DNA of 64,000 nucleotides from an uncultured Elusimicrobia bacterium (GCA_903880015.1 CAIRNS010000001.1:1-64000), one strand, 5' to 3'. Shown: positions 1-9,429, counted from the stretch's first letter. A program made the numbers and translations. Notes: generated from the sequence alone by a model not told the origin.

Positions 1-318
1 ATGCGTTTCATCGGTTCCAGCGGCAGCAGAACCGCCCATCTGCGCCACACCCTGGATATCTCAGAAAAAGGCTTGCTGAAACCGGTCACCGCCCTGGCTG
101 CAGTCGGCGGCATGAATGCCTTGAAGGAAGGGCTGGATGCGGTCATTAGCGCAAAATTTCCGGGAAAGACGGTTATTTTCCCGAACTGCCCGGATATGCC
201 GCTCACCCCGGTCAAAGATATTGCAAAATTAGCGCCGGGAATTGAAGCAACGCTGGACGAAAACGGATTTTACACCAGGAATACAGAACAGCAACTACTG
301 GAGGCCTACACCCGCTGA
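1..318 (+). CDS. Zinc-type (MDR family) alcohol/polyol dehydrogenase, C-terminal part only
   Basis: About 105 residues in frame from the window edge, so the 5' part of the gene is missing and the ATG at position 1 is probably internal. The segment RFIGSSGS near the start, followed by a helix and a GLDAVISAKFPGKTVIFP stretch, is typical of the C-terminal end of the medium-chain dehydrogenase group that includes sorbitol/threonine-type and sorbose-1-phosphate reductase-like enzymes. The zinc ligands and most of the Rossmann fold lie outside the window, so substrate cannot be judged. It ends with TGA at 316-318 and is separated from the next real gene by a degraded region. Family assignment is moderate; exact reaction unknown. 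Confidence 0.6.
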   Translation: MRFIGSSGSRTAHLRHTLDISEKGLLKPVTALAAVGGMNALKEGLDAVISAKFPGKTVIFPNCPDMPLTPVKDIAKLAPGIEATLDENGFYTRNTEQQLLEAYTR

Positions 319-421
319 TGATTTCACCGGCAGGCAATAAAACTGGAATTCGGTTAAAATTGCTTTTATGGCGTAATGTTTACAAAGATGGAATATCTAT
401 AATCATTAAGCAGGCACTGTC

Positions 422-513
422 ATGGCAGATATTTTTAAGGGTAGATCATGAACGACAGGATTTTATGGGAATACTTAGAGGAGTTGCTGGTGCAGGAGGC
501 GGCATGGTGCTAA
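422..513 (+). other. Two tiny overlapping reading frames in the 319-617 gene-poor stretch
   Basis: Between the dehydrogenase and the transposase remnant there are only short frames. One of 9 codons starts at 422. It overlaps by TCATGA a 21-codon frame at 448-513 that begins MNDRILWEYLEELL and is rich in acidic and leucine residues. The ATGA-type overlap resembles the start of a real operon pair, but both frames are too short to assign. They may be debris of a decayed gene. No terminator, RNA gene or terminal inverted repeat could be recognised in 319-617. The AT-rich patch around 526-545 contains TATAAT at 533-538 without a matching -35 box. Confidence 0.2.
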
Positions 514-617
514 GCATGTCCGCATAAATATTTATAATATAAATCTTGCATCATATTCTTTTCGAAGCTATCTTATCCGCCAAAGTACTTACGAGGTGTC
601 AAATAAAGATAATAAAG

Positions 618-1208
618 ATGGAATTGACTAAGGCGGATCGTACGGCCCTGGAATCTTTGCGGCGGAAATATAATGATTATCGCAGCGAACGAGCTCTGGC
701 GGTTTTGCATTGTTCCGCAGGCATGACTGCGACTAAAATTGCCGAATTATTACAGCGTACTGTCCAGACCGTGTGCAGTTGGCTGCACGCATATCAGAAA
801 GACGGTATCAATGGCTTATCCCGTGATTTTTCTCCCGGACGTCCAAATCTCCGTCATACCCGCCTGTTACCCAGGCTGGAAGAATATCTGCGCTGTTCTC
901 CGCGGGATTACGGTTGGGGCGAAGATGTGTGGAGCATGAAAGTAATGATTGCTCAGTTCCATAAGGAAACCGGCACTACAATTAGCGCCGACAGCGTCGA
1001 ACGTGCCTTGCATGATGCGGGCTATTCCTTCAAGCGCGCTAAGAAGGGAGTTCCTGTCAGAGCTCCAAGCAAAGAGGAAAAACTTGCCCGGATCAAAGAG
1101 ATCGCCAAAGAAATCACGTTGCTGAAGGCTGATCGCGATGTGGAAGTAATGTTCCTCGATGAATGTGACAGCGTTTCGACTATCGCTCGGAGGAGTATGA
1201 AATGGTAA
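618..1208 (+). pseudogene. Truncated IS630-family transposase
   Basis: From the ATG at 618 (frame open from 546) about 196 residues can be read. There is an N-terminal helix-turn-helix (motif AELLQRTVQTVCSWLHAYQ followed by GINGLSRD) and the winged-helix linker typical of IS630/Tc1-type transposases, which includes GWGEDVWSMK and AGYSFKRAKKG. The frame then enters the DDE catalytic domain at VMFLDE, which carries the first catalytic Asp, and ends about 15 codons later. The second and third catalytic residues are absent, so the protein cannot be an active transposase. The break lies immediately before xseB, whose ribosome binding site (GGAGGAG, about 1189-1195) is formed by the last codons of the remnant. 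Seen directly: truncation. Inferred: an old insertion followed by deletion. Confidence 0.8.
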
Positions 1209-1453
1209 AACCACAGAAATTTGAATCGGCGTTGAAACGACTTGAAGAGATTGTTGCCACCATGGAAAGTGGCGATTTGGAACTTGATAAGTCGCTGGCC
1301 CTGTTTGAAGAAGGGGTCAAACTGGTACGCTTTTGTTCGGGAAAGCTCGATGAGGCGAAGAAAAAAGTGGAGATACTGGTTGACAAAAAGGGGACGATGG
1401 TTGCAGAACCTTTTGCTGTCGATACGCATAGTTCACAGGATGACGCCGAATGA
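1202..1453 (+). CDS. xseB: Exodeoxyribonuclease VII small subunit
   Basis: 83 residues, normal length for XseB. The body FESALKRLEEIVATMESGDL followed by LDKSLALFEEGVKL is the family signature: a two-helix protein that binds the C-terminal region of XseA to form the single-strand-specific exonuclease VII. The start at 1202 is preceded by a good GGAGGAG box. The in-frame sequence is open upstream only to a TGA at 1166-1168. It overlaps ispA by ATGA. The large subunit gene xseA, usually just upstream, is not there; its place is taken by a transposase remnant. If xseA is missing from the genome, this subunit has no known partner. Confidence 0.93.
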   Translation: MVKPQKFESALKRLEEIVATMESGDLELDKSLALFEEGVKLVRFCSGKLDEAKKKVEILVDKKGTMVAEPFAVDTHSSQDDAE

Positions 1454-2343
1454 AATTGGTTGATTATCTCAAACAACAGGGCAGACTCATTGACCGCGCT
1501 CTTATAAAGTTTCTGCCAGCGGATAATTCTTTGATCGCTTGTGCAATGCGGTATTCAATTTGCGCCGGCGGCAAGCGGTTGCGTCCGATACTTGTCATTG
1601 AGGGCGCTCGTTTATGCGGCGGCACAGTGGCGCAGGTACTGCCTGCGGCCTGTGCGCTTGAGTTTATCCATACATACTCTTTGATTCATGATGATCTTCC
1701 GGCAATGGATAACGACGATCTACGGCGGGGAAAACCAACGAGCCATAAGAAATTCGGTGAAGCGGCTGCTATACTTGCCGGCGACGCCTTATTGACCGAT
1801 GCATTTCGACTAATGTCTGTATGTGCCGATAATAAGCGTAATCGCCCTGAACGAGTGGTTGAAGCAACTGCAGTTTTGTCCGTTGCAGCGGGCTACCGGG
1901 GTATGATCGGCGGTCAGGCAAAAGATACTATTGAACAGGGAACATGGCACAAGAAAAGCATTAGTCTGGCAAAAAGAGATATCGAATACATTCATCTCAC
2001 AAAAACAGCTGCTTTGATTCAGGCAAGCTTAGTCGTCGGTGCAACCCTGGCGGGAGCGACGAGTTTGCAGAAGACCGCCTTGAACAGCTATGGCCGGAAT
2101 ATCGGACTTGCTTTTCAGATAGCCGACGATATTCTTGATTTGACCGCTGATAAAAAACTACTGGGCAAACGGGGCAGTGACCGTGAAAACAATAAATTGA
2201 CTTACCCGGCACTATACGGCATTGAAGGCTCGAGGCAATTGTCGGAGAAATTAATTAAAGAAGCAAAGGGGAATATCCGCTTGTTTAAACAAGCCAGCAT
2301 GCTCGAGCAACTTGCTGATTATATCGTTGAACGAAAATATTAA
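1450..2343 (+). CDS. ispA: Polyprenyl (farnesyl/geranyl) diphosphate synthase
   Basis: 297 residues, matching the IspA type of all-trans short-chain prenyl transferase, which condenses isopentenyl diphosphate with dimethylallyl or geranyl diphosphate to farnesyl diphosphate in the cytosol. The first aspartate-rich motif is visible as IHDDLPAMDNDDLRRG, the second as FQIADDILD followed by KLLGKRGSDR. The motif GGKRLRP near residue 40 binds pyrophosphate. The gene overlaps xseB by 4 bases and is followed 50 bases later by dxs, so the products act in consecutive parts of isoprenoid synthesis. The order xseB-ispA-dxs-tlyA is widely conserved in bacteria. Confidence 0.94.
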   Translation: MKLVDYLKQQGRLIDRALIKFLPADNSLIACAMRYSICAGGKRLRPILVIEGARLCGGTVAQVLPAACALEFIHTYSLIHDDLPAMDNDDLRRGKPTSHKKFGEAAAILAGDALLTDAFRLMSVCADNKRNRPERVVEATAVLSVAAGYRGMIGGQAKDTIEQGTWHKKSISLAKRDIEYIHLTKTAALIQASLVVGATLAGATSLQKTALNSYGRNIGLAFQIADDILDLTADKKLLGKRGSDRENNKLTYPALYGIEGSRQLSEKLIKEAKGNIRLFKQASMLEQLADYIVERKY

Positions 2344-2393
2344 TGCATACATCGCTGGCTTGAATTACATATTTCTAATGAAAAGGATTAATT

Positions 2394-4238
2394 ATGTCTG
2401 TTCTTGAGAAAATTAACAGTCCGAGTGACTTACACATCATCAAAAAAGAATTGCTCAGCGAATTGGCAGTTGATATTCGTAATGAGATTATTCAGACGGT
2501 TTCACAAAACGGCGGACACATTGCTTCAAGTTTGGGGACGGTAGAACTCACCATTGCGTTACATTATGTTTTTAATATGCCTGCCGATAAAATTGTATGG
2601 GATGTGGGTCACCAGGCGTATGCCCATAAGATATTAACGGGCCGCCGTGACACTTTTTCCACCCTGCGCACCCATGGCGGGATCAGCGGGTTTCCCCGTA
2701 TGGAGGAATCGAAATATGATTCTTTCGGTGTTGGTCACTCATCCACCGCGATTTCAGCAGCGCTTGGTTTTGCGATAGCGCGTGACCTAAAGAACGAGAG
2801 CCATAAAGTTGTTGCCGTTATCGGCGACGGTTCTATGACGGGCGGTCTTTCTTTTGAAGGTTTGCAGAATGCAGGACATTTGGGCTCGGATATGCTGGTT
2901 ATACTTAACGATAATCAAATGTTTATATCACATCGTGTCGGCGCAGTGGCGGGATACTTAACGAAACTGATGACTGCCGGCATGCTTAAAAAGTTTGAAC
3001 AGAAAGTTGAAAAGTTCTTTAAACGGATGCATTTCTGGGGAGCGAGTGTGTTGCGGGTAGCAAAACGCTTTAAAGTTCTGCTGTTTCCGGGCATGCTTTT
3101 TGAGGAAATGGGGTTTTCTTATTTGGGGCCCATTGACGGGCATAATACGAACGACATAATTGAGATACTTTCAAAGATTCGTGATCTCAAGGGTCCCGTT
3201 CTGCTGCATGTGATTACTAAAAAGGGCAAAGGGTATGTGCCCGCTGAGAACAATCCGACACGGTTTCACGGCATTGGCAGATTCAATGTTATCACCGGAG
3301 AATCAGATGTTGCACCAGCTCTGCCAAGTTTTACCGAAATATTTTCTCAGACGCTTATTCGTTTAGCAAAGGAAGATGCGCGTATCGTGACCGTTTCCGC
3401 CGCCATGCCGGAAGGCACGGGAGTCGATGATTTTGCTGTGGCATTCCCAAAACGTTTTTTCGATGTAGGTATTGCCGAGGGACATGCGGTGACTTTTGCA
3501 GCCGGACTTGCGGCTGGGGGCATGAAACCAATTTGTGCCATTTATTCTACTTTTCTTCAACGGGGATTTGACCAAATAATCCATGATGTGGCTCTCCAAA
3601 AGTTGCCGGTAGTGTTTGCCATCGATCGGGCAGGACTTGTCGGCGAAGATGGGGCAACACATCACGGGAGTTTTGATCTTTCTTATTTGCGCCTGATTCC
3701 CAATATGACGATTATGTCGCCTGCCGATGAAAACGAACTTCAGCATATGCTCAAAACGGCATTCACCATCAATGGCCCGGTAGCTATTCGCTATCCGCGT
3801 GGTGCAAGCTTCGGGATATCAATGGACAAGGAACTTAAATCCCTGCCGGTGGGCAAAGCCGTTGTGCTCCGTGAAGGCGAGGATGTCTGTTTGCTTGCTA
3901 TTGGAACTGCCGTTAAGGCGGCCCTGGCTGCAGCCGATATCCTGGCGAGCAAGAATATTCGGGCCGGCGTAGTCAACATGAGATTTCTTAAACCAATTGA
4001 TGAGTCATTAATCAAAACCATTGCTTCAAAAACAAAAAAATTCATCACCATCGAGGAGAATACCTGTGTTGGCGGATTATTTGGTGCCGTCACCGAGATA
4101 GTTGCCCACAGCAATGTTTCAGTATATCCTATTGCTCTGCCGGATGCGTTTGTTGAACATGGCAGTCAGATGATTTTACGGGGAAAATATTGTTTAGACG
4201 CTGATACAATGGCGGCAGCAATTATGAAATGCTTGTAA
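2394..4238 (+). CDS. dxs: 1-deoxy-D-xylulose-5-phosphate synthase
   Basis: 614 residues, full length. This thiamine diphosphate enzyme makes DXP from pyruvate and glyceraldehyde 3-phosphate, the first step of the MEP isoprenoid pathway. The ThDP binding motif GDGSMTGG with the following LNDN is present at about residues 145-178. The N-terminal WDVGHQAYAHKILTGRRD and the transketolase-like pyrimidine-binding half (RFFDVGIAEGHAVTFAAGLA) are intact. The start at 2394 has an AAAAGGA box 8 bases upstream. Its last 10 bases overlap the start of tlyA. Confidence 0.96.
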   Translation: MSVLEKINSPSDLHIIKKELLSELAVDIRNEIIQTVSQNGGHIASSLGTVELTIALHYVFNMPADKIVWDVGHQAYAHKILTGRRDTFSTLRTHGGISGFPRMEESKYDSFGVGHSSTAISAALGFAIARDLKNESHKVVAVIGDGSMTGGLSFEGLQNAGHLGSDMLVILNDNQMFISHRVGAVAGYLTKLMTAGMLKKFEQKVEKFFKRMHFWGASVLRVAKRFKVLLFPGMLFEEMGFSYLGPIDGHNTNDIIEILSKIRDLKGPVLLHVITKKGKGYVPAENNPTRFHGIGRFNVITGESDVAPALPSFTEIFSQTLIRLAKEDARIVTVSAAMPEGTGVDDFAVAFPKRFFDVGIAEGHAVTFAAGLAAGGMKPICAIYSTFLQRGFDQIIHDVALQKLPVVFAIDRAGLVGEDGATHHGSFDLSYLRLIPNMTIMSPADENELQHMLKTAFTINGPVAIRYPRGASFGISMDKELKSLPVGKAVVLREGEDVCLLAIGTAVKAALAAADILASKNIRAGVVNMRFLKPIDESLIKTIASKTKKFITIEENTCVGGLFGAVTEIVAHSNVSVYPIALPDAFVEHGSQMILRGKYCLDADTMAAAIMKCL

Positions 4239-4960
4239 AACAACGCTTAGACATGCTGGTTGTTGAACGCGGACTTGCAGAATCCCGGAGCAAGGCGCAG
4301 GCCTTGATTCTTGCCGGGAGTATTTCAGTCAACGGCGTAGTTGCTGCCAAGGCCGGAACCCCGTTTGCCGCTGATGTTGTCATTACCCGCAAAGAATCTA
4401 ATCCGTATGTTTCCCGTGGCGGGCTTAAGCTGGCATCAGCACTGAGCATCTTTCCCTTGTCACCTGCACAAAAAATCTGCATGGACATCGGGGCTTCTAC
4501 CGGTGGATTTACCGACTACATGCTGCAGCATGGCGCCCTCAAAGTATATGCTGTAGATGTGGGGCACGGGCAATTACACTGGAAACTGCGCAATGATCCG
4601 CGGGTTGTCGTCATGGAAGGGGTTAATTTCCGCTATTTTTCGCCGAGCGAACTAACCGACCCCGTTTCATTTGTTACCATAGATGTCTCGTTTATTTCTC
4701 TTGATAAAATACTGCCGGTTATTCCCCGTTTCCTTGAACCCGGCGGACAAGTGCTGGCGATGGTAAAACCGCAGTTTGAGATGTCAGCGGCACAGGTAAA
4801 ACGCGGTGTTGTGCGCGACGATCAACTGCGCGCAACGGCAATAAATCGCATCAGGGATGTCGCCATTTCCTGCAAATTTGTTATAGCCGGCGGCGTTGAT
4901 TCCGCGGTAAAAGGCCCCAAAGGCAACACAGAGCATTTTCTATGGCTTCGCTACGAGTAG
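4229..4960 (+). CDS. tlyA: TlyA-family 16S/23S rRNA 2'-O-methyltransferase
   Basis: 243 residues. An N-terminal S4 RNA-binding domain (RLDMLVVERGLAESRSKAQA, then GSISVNGVV) is followed by an FtsJ/RrmJ-type methyltransferase domain with SAM motif CMDIGASTGGFTDYML and the VKPQFE motif. Known relatives methylate ribose 2'-hydroxyls in rRNA; some are also annotated as hemolysins, which the sequence here gives no reason to prefer. The start overlaps the dxs end. No terminator is visible after the TAG at 4958-4960; a new promoter-like region follows. Confidence 0.9.
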   Translation: MLVKQRLDMLVVERGLAESRSKAQALILAGSISVNGVVAAKAGTPFAADVVITRKESNPYVSRGGLKLASALSIFPLSPAQKICMDIGASTGGFTDYMLQHGALKVYAVDVGHGQLHWKLRNDPRVVVMEGVNFRYFSPSELTDPVSFVTIDVSFISLDKILPVIPRFLEPGGQVLAMVKPQFEMSAAQVKRGVVRDDQLRATAINRIRDVAISCKFVIAGGVDSAVKGPKGNTEHFLWLRYE

Positions 4961-5002
4961 CATTGCCCTGTTTTATGTGGTGACAGAAATCTTCAACCAA
5001 GC

Positions 5003-5031
5003 GGGACTAATACAGTTATTTTTGCTAAAAT
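5003..5031 (+). promoter_or_regulatory. Probable promoter of leuS operon (extended -10)
   Basis: The -10 box TAAAAT (5026-5031) is preceded by TGC (5023-5025), an extended -10 element. A weak -35 match, GGGACT (5003-5008), lies 17 bases upstream. The leuS start is 33 bases after the -10 box, with an AGGGGAATG ribosome site between. The weak -35 keeps confidence low. Confidence 0.4.
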
Positions 5032-5063
5032 AATACGATAAATCAATGTCTTTAGGGGAATGA

Positions 5064-7532
5064 ATGGCTGACTATACCTTCAGGGAAATCGAACACAAAT
5101 GGCAGGGGATTTGGGATACAAATAAATCCTTCGCAGCTGATGCAAGCTCCGCCAAAAAGAAATATTATTGCCTGGTCATGTTTCCGTACCCTTCCGGGAA
5201 CCTGCATATGGGGCATGTGCGCAACTACAGCATCGGCGATGTCTTTGCCCGGTTCCACCGGATGCGGGGCTATGAAGTCATTCATCCCATTGGTTGGGAC
5301 TCTTTTGGATTGCCGGCTGAAAACGCTGCGATAAAGAACAACATCCATCCGGAAGTGTGGACAAAAGAAAATATTCATCATATGGGGCTTCAGTTGAGGG
5401 CGCTGGGTATATCCTATGATTGGGATAGGGAACTGGCTACTTGCGACCCGCAGTATTATCGATGGAATCAATGGTTCTTTTTGAAAATGTGGGAAAAAGG
5501 ACTTGTTTTTCGCAAAAAAGCGAAAGTAAACTGGTGTCCTTCCTGCCAAACGGTTCTCGCCAATGAACAAGTCAATCAAGGTCTCTGCTGGCGGTGTGAT
5601 TCCGCTGTTTTGGATCGGGAGTTGGTGCAATGGTTTATTAAAATAACCGCATATGCCGAGGAGTTGCTGTCGGGTCACGAAAAGTTGCAGGGGCAGTGGC
5701 CTGAACAGGTACTGCTCATGCAAAAAAACTGGATAGGCAAATCGGTCGGTGCGGAGGTTGATTTTTCCATGGTTTCCGCCGACGGTGTGGTATTGTCAAC
5801 GGTACGCGTTTTCACGACAAGGCCGGATACGCTTTTCGGCGCCACTTTTATGGTTGTCGCGCCGGAACATGACATTATTGCTGCTGTTAACGATACGATT
5901 ACCAATAGCTCGGCGGTAGCGACCTATGCAGAACAATCCAAACGAAAAACAACCATTGAACGCACCGCCAATAAAGAAAAAACAGGACTGCAATTGCGGG
6001 GCGTGTTCGCTATAAATCCGGTCAACGGAAACAGGATTCCGGTTTTTACGGCGGATTATGTACTGACCGGATATGGGACCGGCGCGATCATGGCGGTCCC
6101 CGCGCACGATCAGCGGGACTGGGAATTTGCAAAAAAATATTCATTGCCTATAGTCGAAGTCATACACAGTTCCGGCAACGACATTTCACGTCAGGCGTAT
6201 GAAGGCGAGGGCGTGATGGTTAATTCCGGCCAATTTGATGGGACGCCGTCAGAAAACGGCGTGTCAGTCGTGACCGCCTGGCTTGAATCAAAACAACTCG
6301 GCAAGAAGGCTGTAAACTACCGCCTTAAAGAATGGCTCGTCTCGCGCCAGCGGTATTGGGGAACTCCGATACCGATGATACATTGTCCGGTGTGCGGCGT
6401 TGTTCCGGTCACTGAAAAAGACCTTCCGATAATACTCCCCAAAGATGTGCAATTCACCGGCGCAGGTCAATCTCCGCTGGCGACGAGTGAAGCATTCAAT
6501 GCTGTCAACTGTCCCCAATGCGGCATTTCCGCACGACGGGAAACCGACACCATGGATACGTTTGTTGATTCATCATGGTATTATGCACGGTATTGCGATG
6601 CAAAAAATGCTTCCCGCCCGTTTGATTCGGCGGCAGCCAATCATTGGCTTGCGGTTGATCAGTATGTCGGCGGCATAGAACATGCCTGCATGCATCTTAT
6701 CTATGCGCGGTTTTGGCATAAGTGTATGCGCGATCTCGGGTTAGTGACCACTGACGAACCTTTTTCCCGTTTGTTGACACAGGGCATGGTAACGCTGGGC
6801 GGCAGTGCAATGTCGAAATCAAAAGGCAATGTAGTGGCGCCCGACGCAATCATTGAACAATATGGCGCCGACACTGCCCGCTTGTTTATTCTTTTTGCCG
6901 CTCCGCCGCAGAAACAGCTTGACTGGTCTGATGACGGCGTTGAAGGCGCATGGCGGTTCTTAAATCGCGTCTGGCGTCTCCGAGAGCTCGTACAGGGCCC
7001 TTTTGCACCGGCAAAGGAACCCCTGGTTGCGCACGACGCACCAATTCTGAGTTTGCGCAAACGGATGAATAGAACTATTGCCGTTGTGACCAGCGATATT
7101 ATGCGTGAACAGCAGTTAAATACGGCCATTTCGCGTATCATGGAGCTGGTAAATGAGTTGTATGCATATCCATGCCACGGACATGATAATGGGGTATCGC
7201 GCGAGGCATATGAAACGGTATTAAAATTATTGTCGCCGTTTGTTCCTCATGTCACGGAAGAGATTTGGAGCGCTCTGGGACACCGCGAACATCTGGGTAT
7301 GAGCGCTTGGCCCGTTGCCGATGAGAAATATCTCCATGATGACACTATAGAGTTGCCGGTGCAGGTTAACGGAAAACTGCGGGGAAAAGTTTCAATTTCA
7401 GCGGATGCGTCTGCTGATGCTGTGCGTGATATTGCTGTCAACGATGAGAAATTGAAAATCTATTTTTCCGGAAAGAAAATAGTGAAGTTTATATATGTCC
7501 CCGGAAAAATTGTTACGATAGTTGTGCAATAA
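5064..7532 (+). CDS. leuS: Leucyl-tRNA synthetase
   Basis: 822 residues, the usual bacterial length. Class I signature HIGH appears as HMGH at residues 48-51 (context PYPSGNLHMGH). KMSKS appears as MSKSKGN near residue 582. The connective polypeptide editing domain (TTRPDTLFGATFMVVAPEH, later GYGTGAIMAVPAHDQRD) that hydrolyses mischarged tRNA is present. Two zinc-like Cys pairs (CPSC/CWRC and CPVC/CPQC) are visible. It heads leuS-lptE-holA, the same order as in E. coli. The ATG at 5064 follows a GGGGAATG box. Confidence 0.97.
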   Translation: MADYTFREIEHKWQGIWDTNKSFAADASSAKKKYYCLVMFPYPSGNLHMGHVRNYSIGDVFARFHRMRGYEVIHPIGWDSFGLPAENAAIKNNIHPEVWTKENIHHMGLQLRALGISYDWDRELATCDPQYYRWNQWFFLKMWEKGLVFRKKAKVNWCPSCQTVLANEQVNQGLCWRCDSAVLDRELVQWFIKITAYAEELLSGHEKLQGQWPEQVLLMQKNWIGKSVGAEVDFSMVSADGVVLSTVRVFTTRPDTLFGATFMVVAPEHDIIAAVNDTITNSSAVATYAEQSKRKTTIERTANKEKTGLQLRGVFAINPVNGNRIPVFTADYVLTGYGTGAIMAVPAHDQRDWEFAKKYSLPIVEVIHSSGNDISRQAYEGEGVMVNSGQFDGTPSENGVSVVTAWLESKQLGKKAVNYRLKEWLVSRQRYWGTPIPMIHCPVCGVVPVTEKDLPIILPKDVQFTGAGQSPLATSEAFNAVNCPQCGISARRETDTMDTFVDSSWYYARYCDAKNASRPFDSAAANHWLAVDQYVGGIEHACMHLIYARFWHKCMRDLGLVTTDEPFSRLLTQGMVTLGGSAMSKSKGNVVAPDAIIEQYGADTARLFILFAAPPQKQLDWSDDGVEGAWRFLNRVWRLRELVQGPFAPAKEPLVAHDAPILSLRKRMNRTIAVVTSDIMREQQLNTAISRIMELVNELYAYPCHGHDNGVSREAYETVLKLLSPFVPHVTEEIWSALGHREHLGMSAWPVADEKYLHDDTIELPVQVNGKLRGKVSISADASADAVRDIAVNDEKLKIYFSGKKIVKFIYVPGKIVTIVVQ

Positions 7533-7593
7533 GCACCCATTATTCTCGCGTATAGGAAATATAAAATAAAATGATAGGCAAAACGGGGGATTG

Positions 7594-8142
7594 ATGAAAA
7601 AAGTATTTTTGATTATTGCTGTGTGTGTTGCCGTATTGTCCGCATGCGCGGCGCCGTATACTCCTGCCATGCAGATTTTGCCGGCAAATGTGCGCAAAGT
7701 GTATATTAGACCGTTTATCAACAACACTACTCAATACGGGCTCGAGGACAAACTGACGCTTCAGGTCATTGATGAACTGATCCGCGACGGTCGTCTGGCG
7801 GTTGTCAATTCTGAAGAACAGGCCAACGGCGTCATTACGGGCGAGATATCAAAATATATTCTCCAGCCGCTCACCTACGATTCCAATAATGTAGCCGAAC
7901 AATATAAATTGTGGGTGCTGGTGACCGTCAGCTTTATCGATAAAGATCATAATGTGACCTTGTGGACCGAACCTAATCTGGAGGGAATCGAGATATATAC
8001 CGATGTTACCCGTCCCGGCGGCAGGGCGGAAGAAGATGTTCGCGCTGATATTTGGGATACCTTGTCGCGCGCCATTGTTAAACGGACTGTCGAGGGTTTT
8101 GGTTCGGTTACCGGCGTCTCCGAAAAAAAGGTTCCGCAATAA
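7594..8142 (+). CDS. lptE: LptE-family LPS-assembly lipoprotein
   Basis: 182 residues from the ATG at 7594, preceded by GGGGGA; a TTG three bases earlier is a less likely start. The signal peptide MKKVFLIIAVCVAVLSAC ends in a lipobox (LSAC), so the protein is lipidated, probably at the outer membrane. The body (VYIRPFINNTTQYGLEDKL, ADGRLAVV-like segment, then IEIYTDVTR) matches the LptE/RlpB family that plugs the LptD LPS translocon. The family diverges strongly, but the leuS-lptE-holA neighbourhood supports the call. LptD is not in the window. Confidence 0.85.
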   Translation: MKKVFLIIAVCVAVLSACAAPYTPAMQILPANVRKVYIRPFINNTTQYGLEDKLTLQVIDELIRDGRLAVVNSEEQANGVITGEISKYILQPLTYDSNNVAEQYKLWVLVTVSFIDKDHNVTLWTEPNLEGIEIYTDVTRPGGRAEEDVRADIWDTLSRAIVKRTVEGFGSVTGVSEKKVPQ

Positions 8143-8163
8143 CGGATAATTTCCCAAAATACT

Positions 8164-9180
8164 GTGCTAAAATCAACAGAATTATTGACTCATCTTTCGA
8201 GTAAAAAGCTGAAACCCATATATCTATTAATGGGTGAGGAGACATTTCTTCATCAGCAGGCACTTGAACAGATAGATGCTATTGTCGGCCCCAGTCCTTT
8301 TAATAAGGAATCATTTACTGTTCCCGAATCATCTGTGGATACAATACTTGTCGCGCTGCAGACCATTCCATTCCTCTCGGACACTCGTCTCATTACTGTC
8401 AAAGATTCTCACAAACTCAAACCGGCGGAACTTGAAGCGTTAACGGTGTTTCTTAAGAAACCTGTAATTTCAGGGTGTTTGGTTTTGTTGTGGCCGGAAA
8501 AACTTAAAAAAGACAGTAAAACCACCGCGCTAGTCGCCGCATGCGAAAAGAACGGCGTTGTTGCCGACTGCCATCCCCTGTATGACAATGAATTACCGGC
8601 TTGGATACAGAAGCGTTTCCAGTTGGCGGGCACAAAAGTTTCATCAGAGGTGATACAGGTTCTTATTCGTGAAACCGGAAACGCCCTCAATGATATCGTT
8701 AACGAGATAGATAAACTTATATTATATGCAGGAACAGGAAAAATCATTACAGCCGATGATGTGGAATTAGTCAGCGGGCACACTCGGCAAGCAAATTTAA
8801 ATCAACTATCCGAAGCCATTGAATCACGCAACAAGTTGGGTGCGCTCGTGATCATTGAAAAATTGATTAATGAAGGAGAAGTGCCTTTAAAAATTTTGGC
8901 GACAATTCACCGCGTAATCCGCCGGTGCACAGTTGCTAAGAGCATGCTCGAAGAGGAAGGGAAATCGTTCGATGATATCAGACAGGATTTGCGTCTGCAT
9001 TATTTTTTCGATAAATCTTTTTTTAACCGTCTTGCAAAACTTAGTCTCGAAGAATTATCTCAGGCGCTGCTGAAAATAGTTCAGGCCGATTACGAACTAA
9101 AAAGTTCCAATCGGCCTGAATCAATGATGTTTGAAGAGCTGGTGATGAATCTATTTAATTCCGGCAACCAGCTTCGATAA
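8164..9180 (+). CDS. holA: DNA polymerase III delta subunit
   Basis: 338 residues from a GTG at 8164. HolA is the clamp-loader subunit that opens the beta clamp. The N-terminal segment PIYLLMGEETFLHQQALEQI is typical of the family's degenerate AAA+ fold, as is the following LITVKDSHKL region. The third domain carries LKILATIHRVIRR. It ends by running 30 bases into the convergent rpsT gene, so the two transcripts overlap at their 3' ends. Follows lptE as in Enterobacteria. Confidence 0.92.
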   Translation: MLKSTELLTHLSSKKLKPIYLLMGEETFLHQQALEQIDAIVGPSPFNKESFTVPESSVDTILVALQTIPFLSDTRLITVKDSHKLKPAELEALTVFLKKPVISGCLVLLWPEKLKKDSKTTALVAACEKNGVVADCHPLYDNELPAWIQKRFQLAGTKVSSEVIQVLIRETGNALNDIVNEIDKLILYAGTGKIITADDVELVSGHTRQANLNQLSEAIESRNKLGALVIIEKLINEGEVPLKILATIHRVIRRCTVAKSMLEEEGKSFDDIRQDLRLHYFFDKSFFNRLAKLSLEELSQALLKIVQADYELKSSNRPESMMFEELVMNLFNSGNQLR

Positions 9181-9429
9181 CCGGGCTTTTTGGTTGGCGG
9201 CTGCATTGTCGTGAATGACATTGCGTTTGGATGCTTTATCCCAGGTGGAAAATGCCGCTTTCAGCATTTCTTTGGCGGTCGCGGCATCATTTTTCTTTAC
9301 CGCTTCTTCAACTTTCTTCGCCATCGTCTTTATCTTGCTTTTGATTGTTTTGTTGCGTACGGCGCGTTTGTTTGCTTTGCGATTTTCTTTGAGCGCCGAT
9401 GTGTGTCGTCCAGTCTTAAGTTTTGCCAT
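9151..9429 (-). CDS. rpsT: Ribosomal protein S20
   Basis: 92 residues, basic, all-helical S20 signature: MAKLKTGRHTSALKENRKAN followed by NKTIKSKIKT and a C-terminal HDNAAANQKARLSKLV. It binds 16S rRNA in the 30S subunit. Start at 9429 (reverse) with AGGAGA box. It is one of only two - strand genes in the window. Its coding end overlaps holA by 30 bases. It has a near-perfect promoter of its own (9474-9502). Confidence 0.97.
   Translation of the reverse strand: MAKLKTGRHTSALKENRKANKRAVRNKTIKSKIKTMAKKVEEAVKKNDAATAKEMLKAAFSTWDKASKRNVIHDNAAANQKARLSKLVAGIK

Noticed and set aside
318-527. 69-codon + strand frame after the dehydrogenase
   Set aside because: No ribosome site at the ATG, no family features and poor composition; the region reads as decayed sequence.
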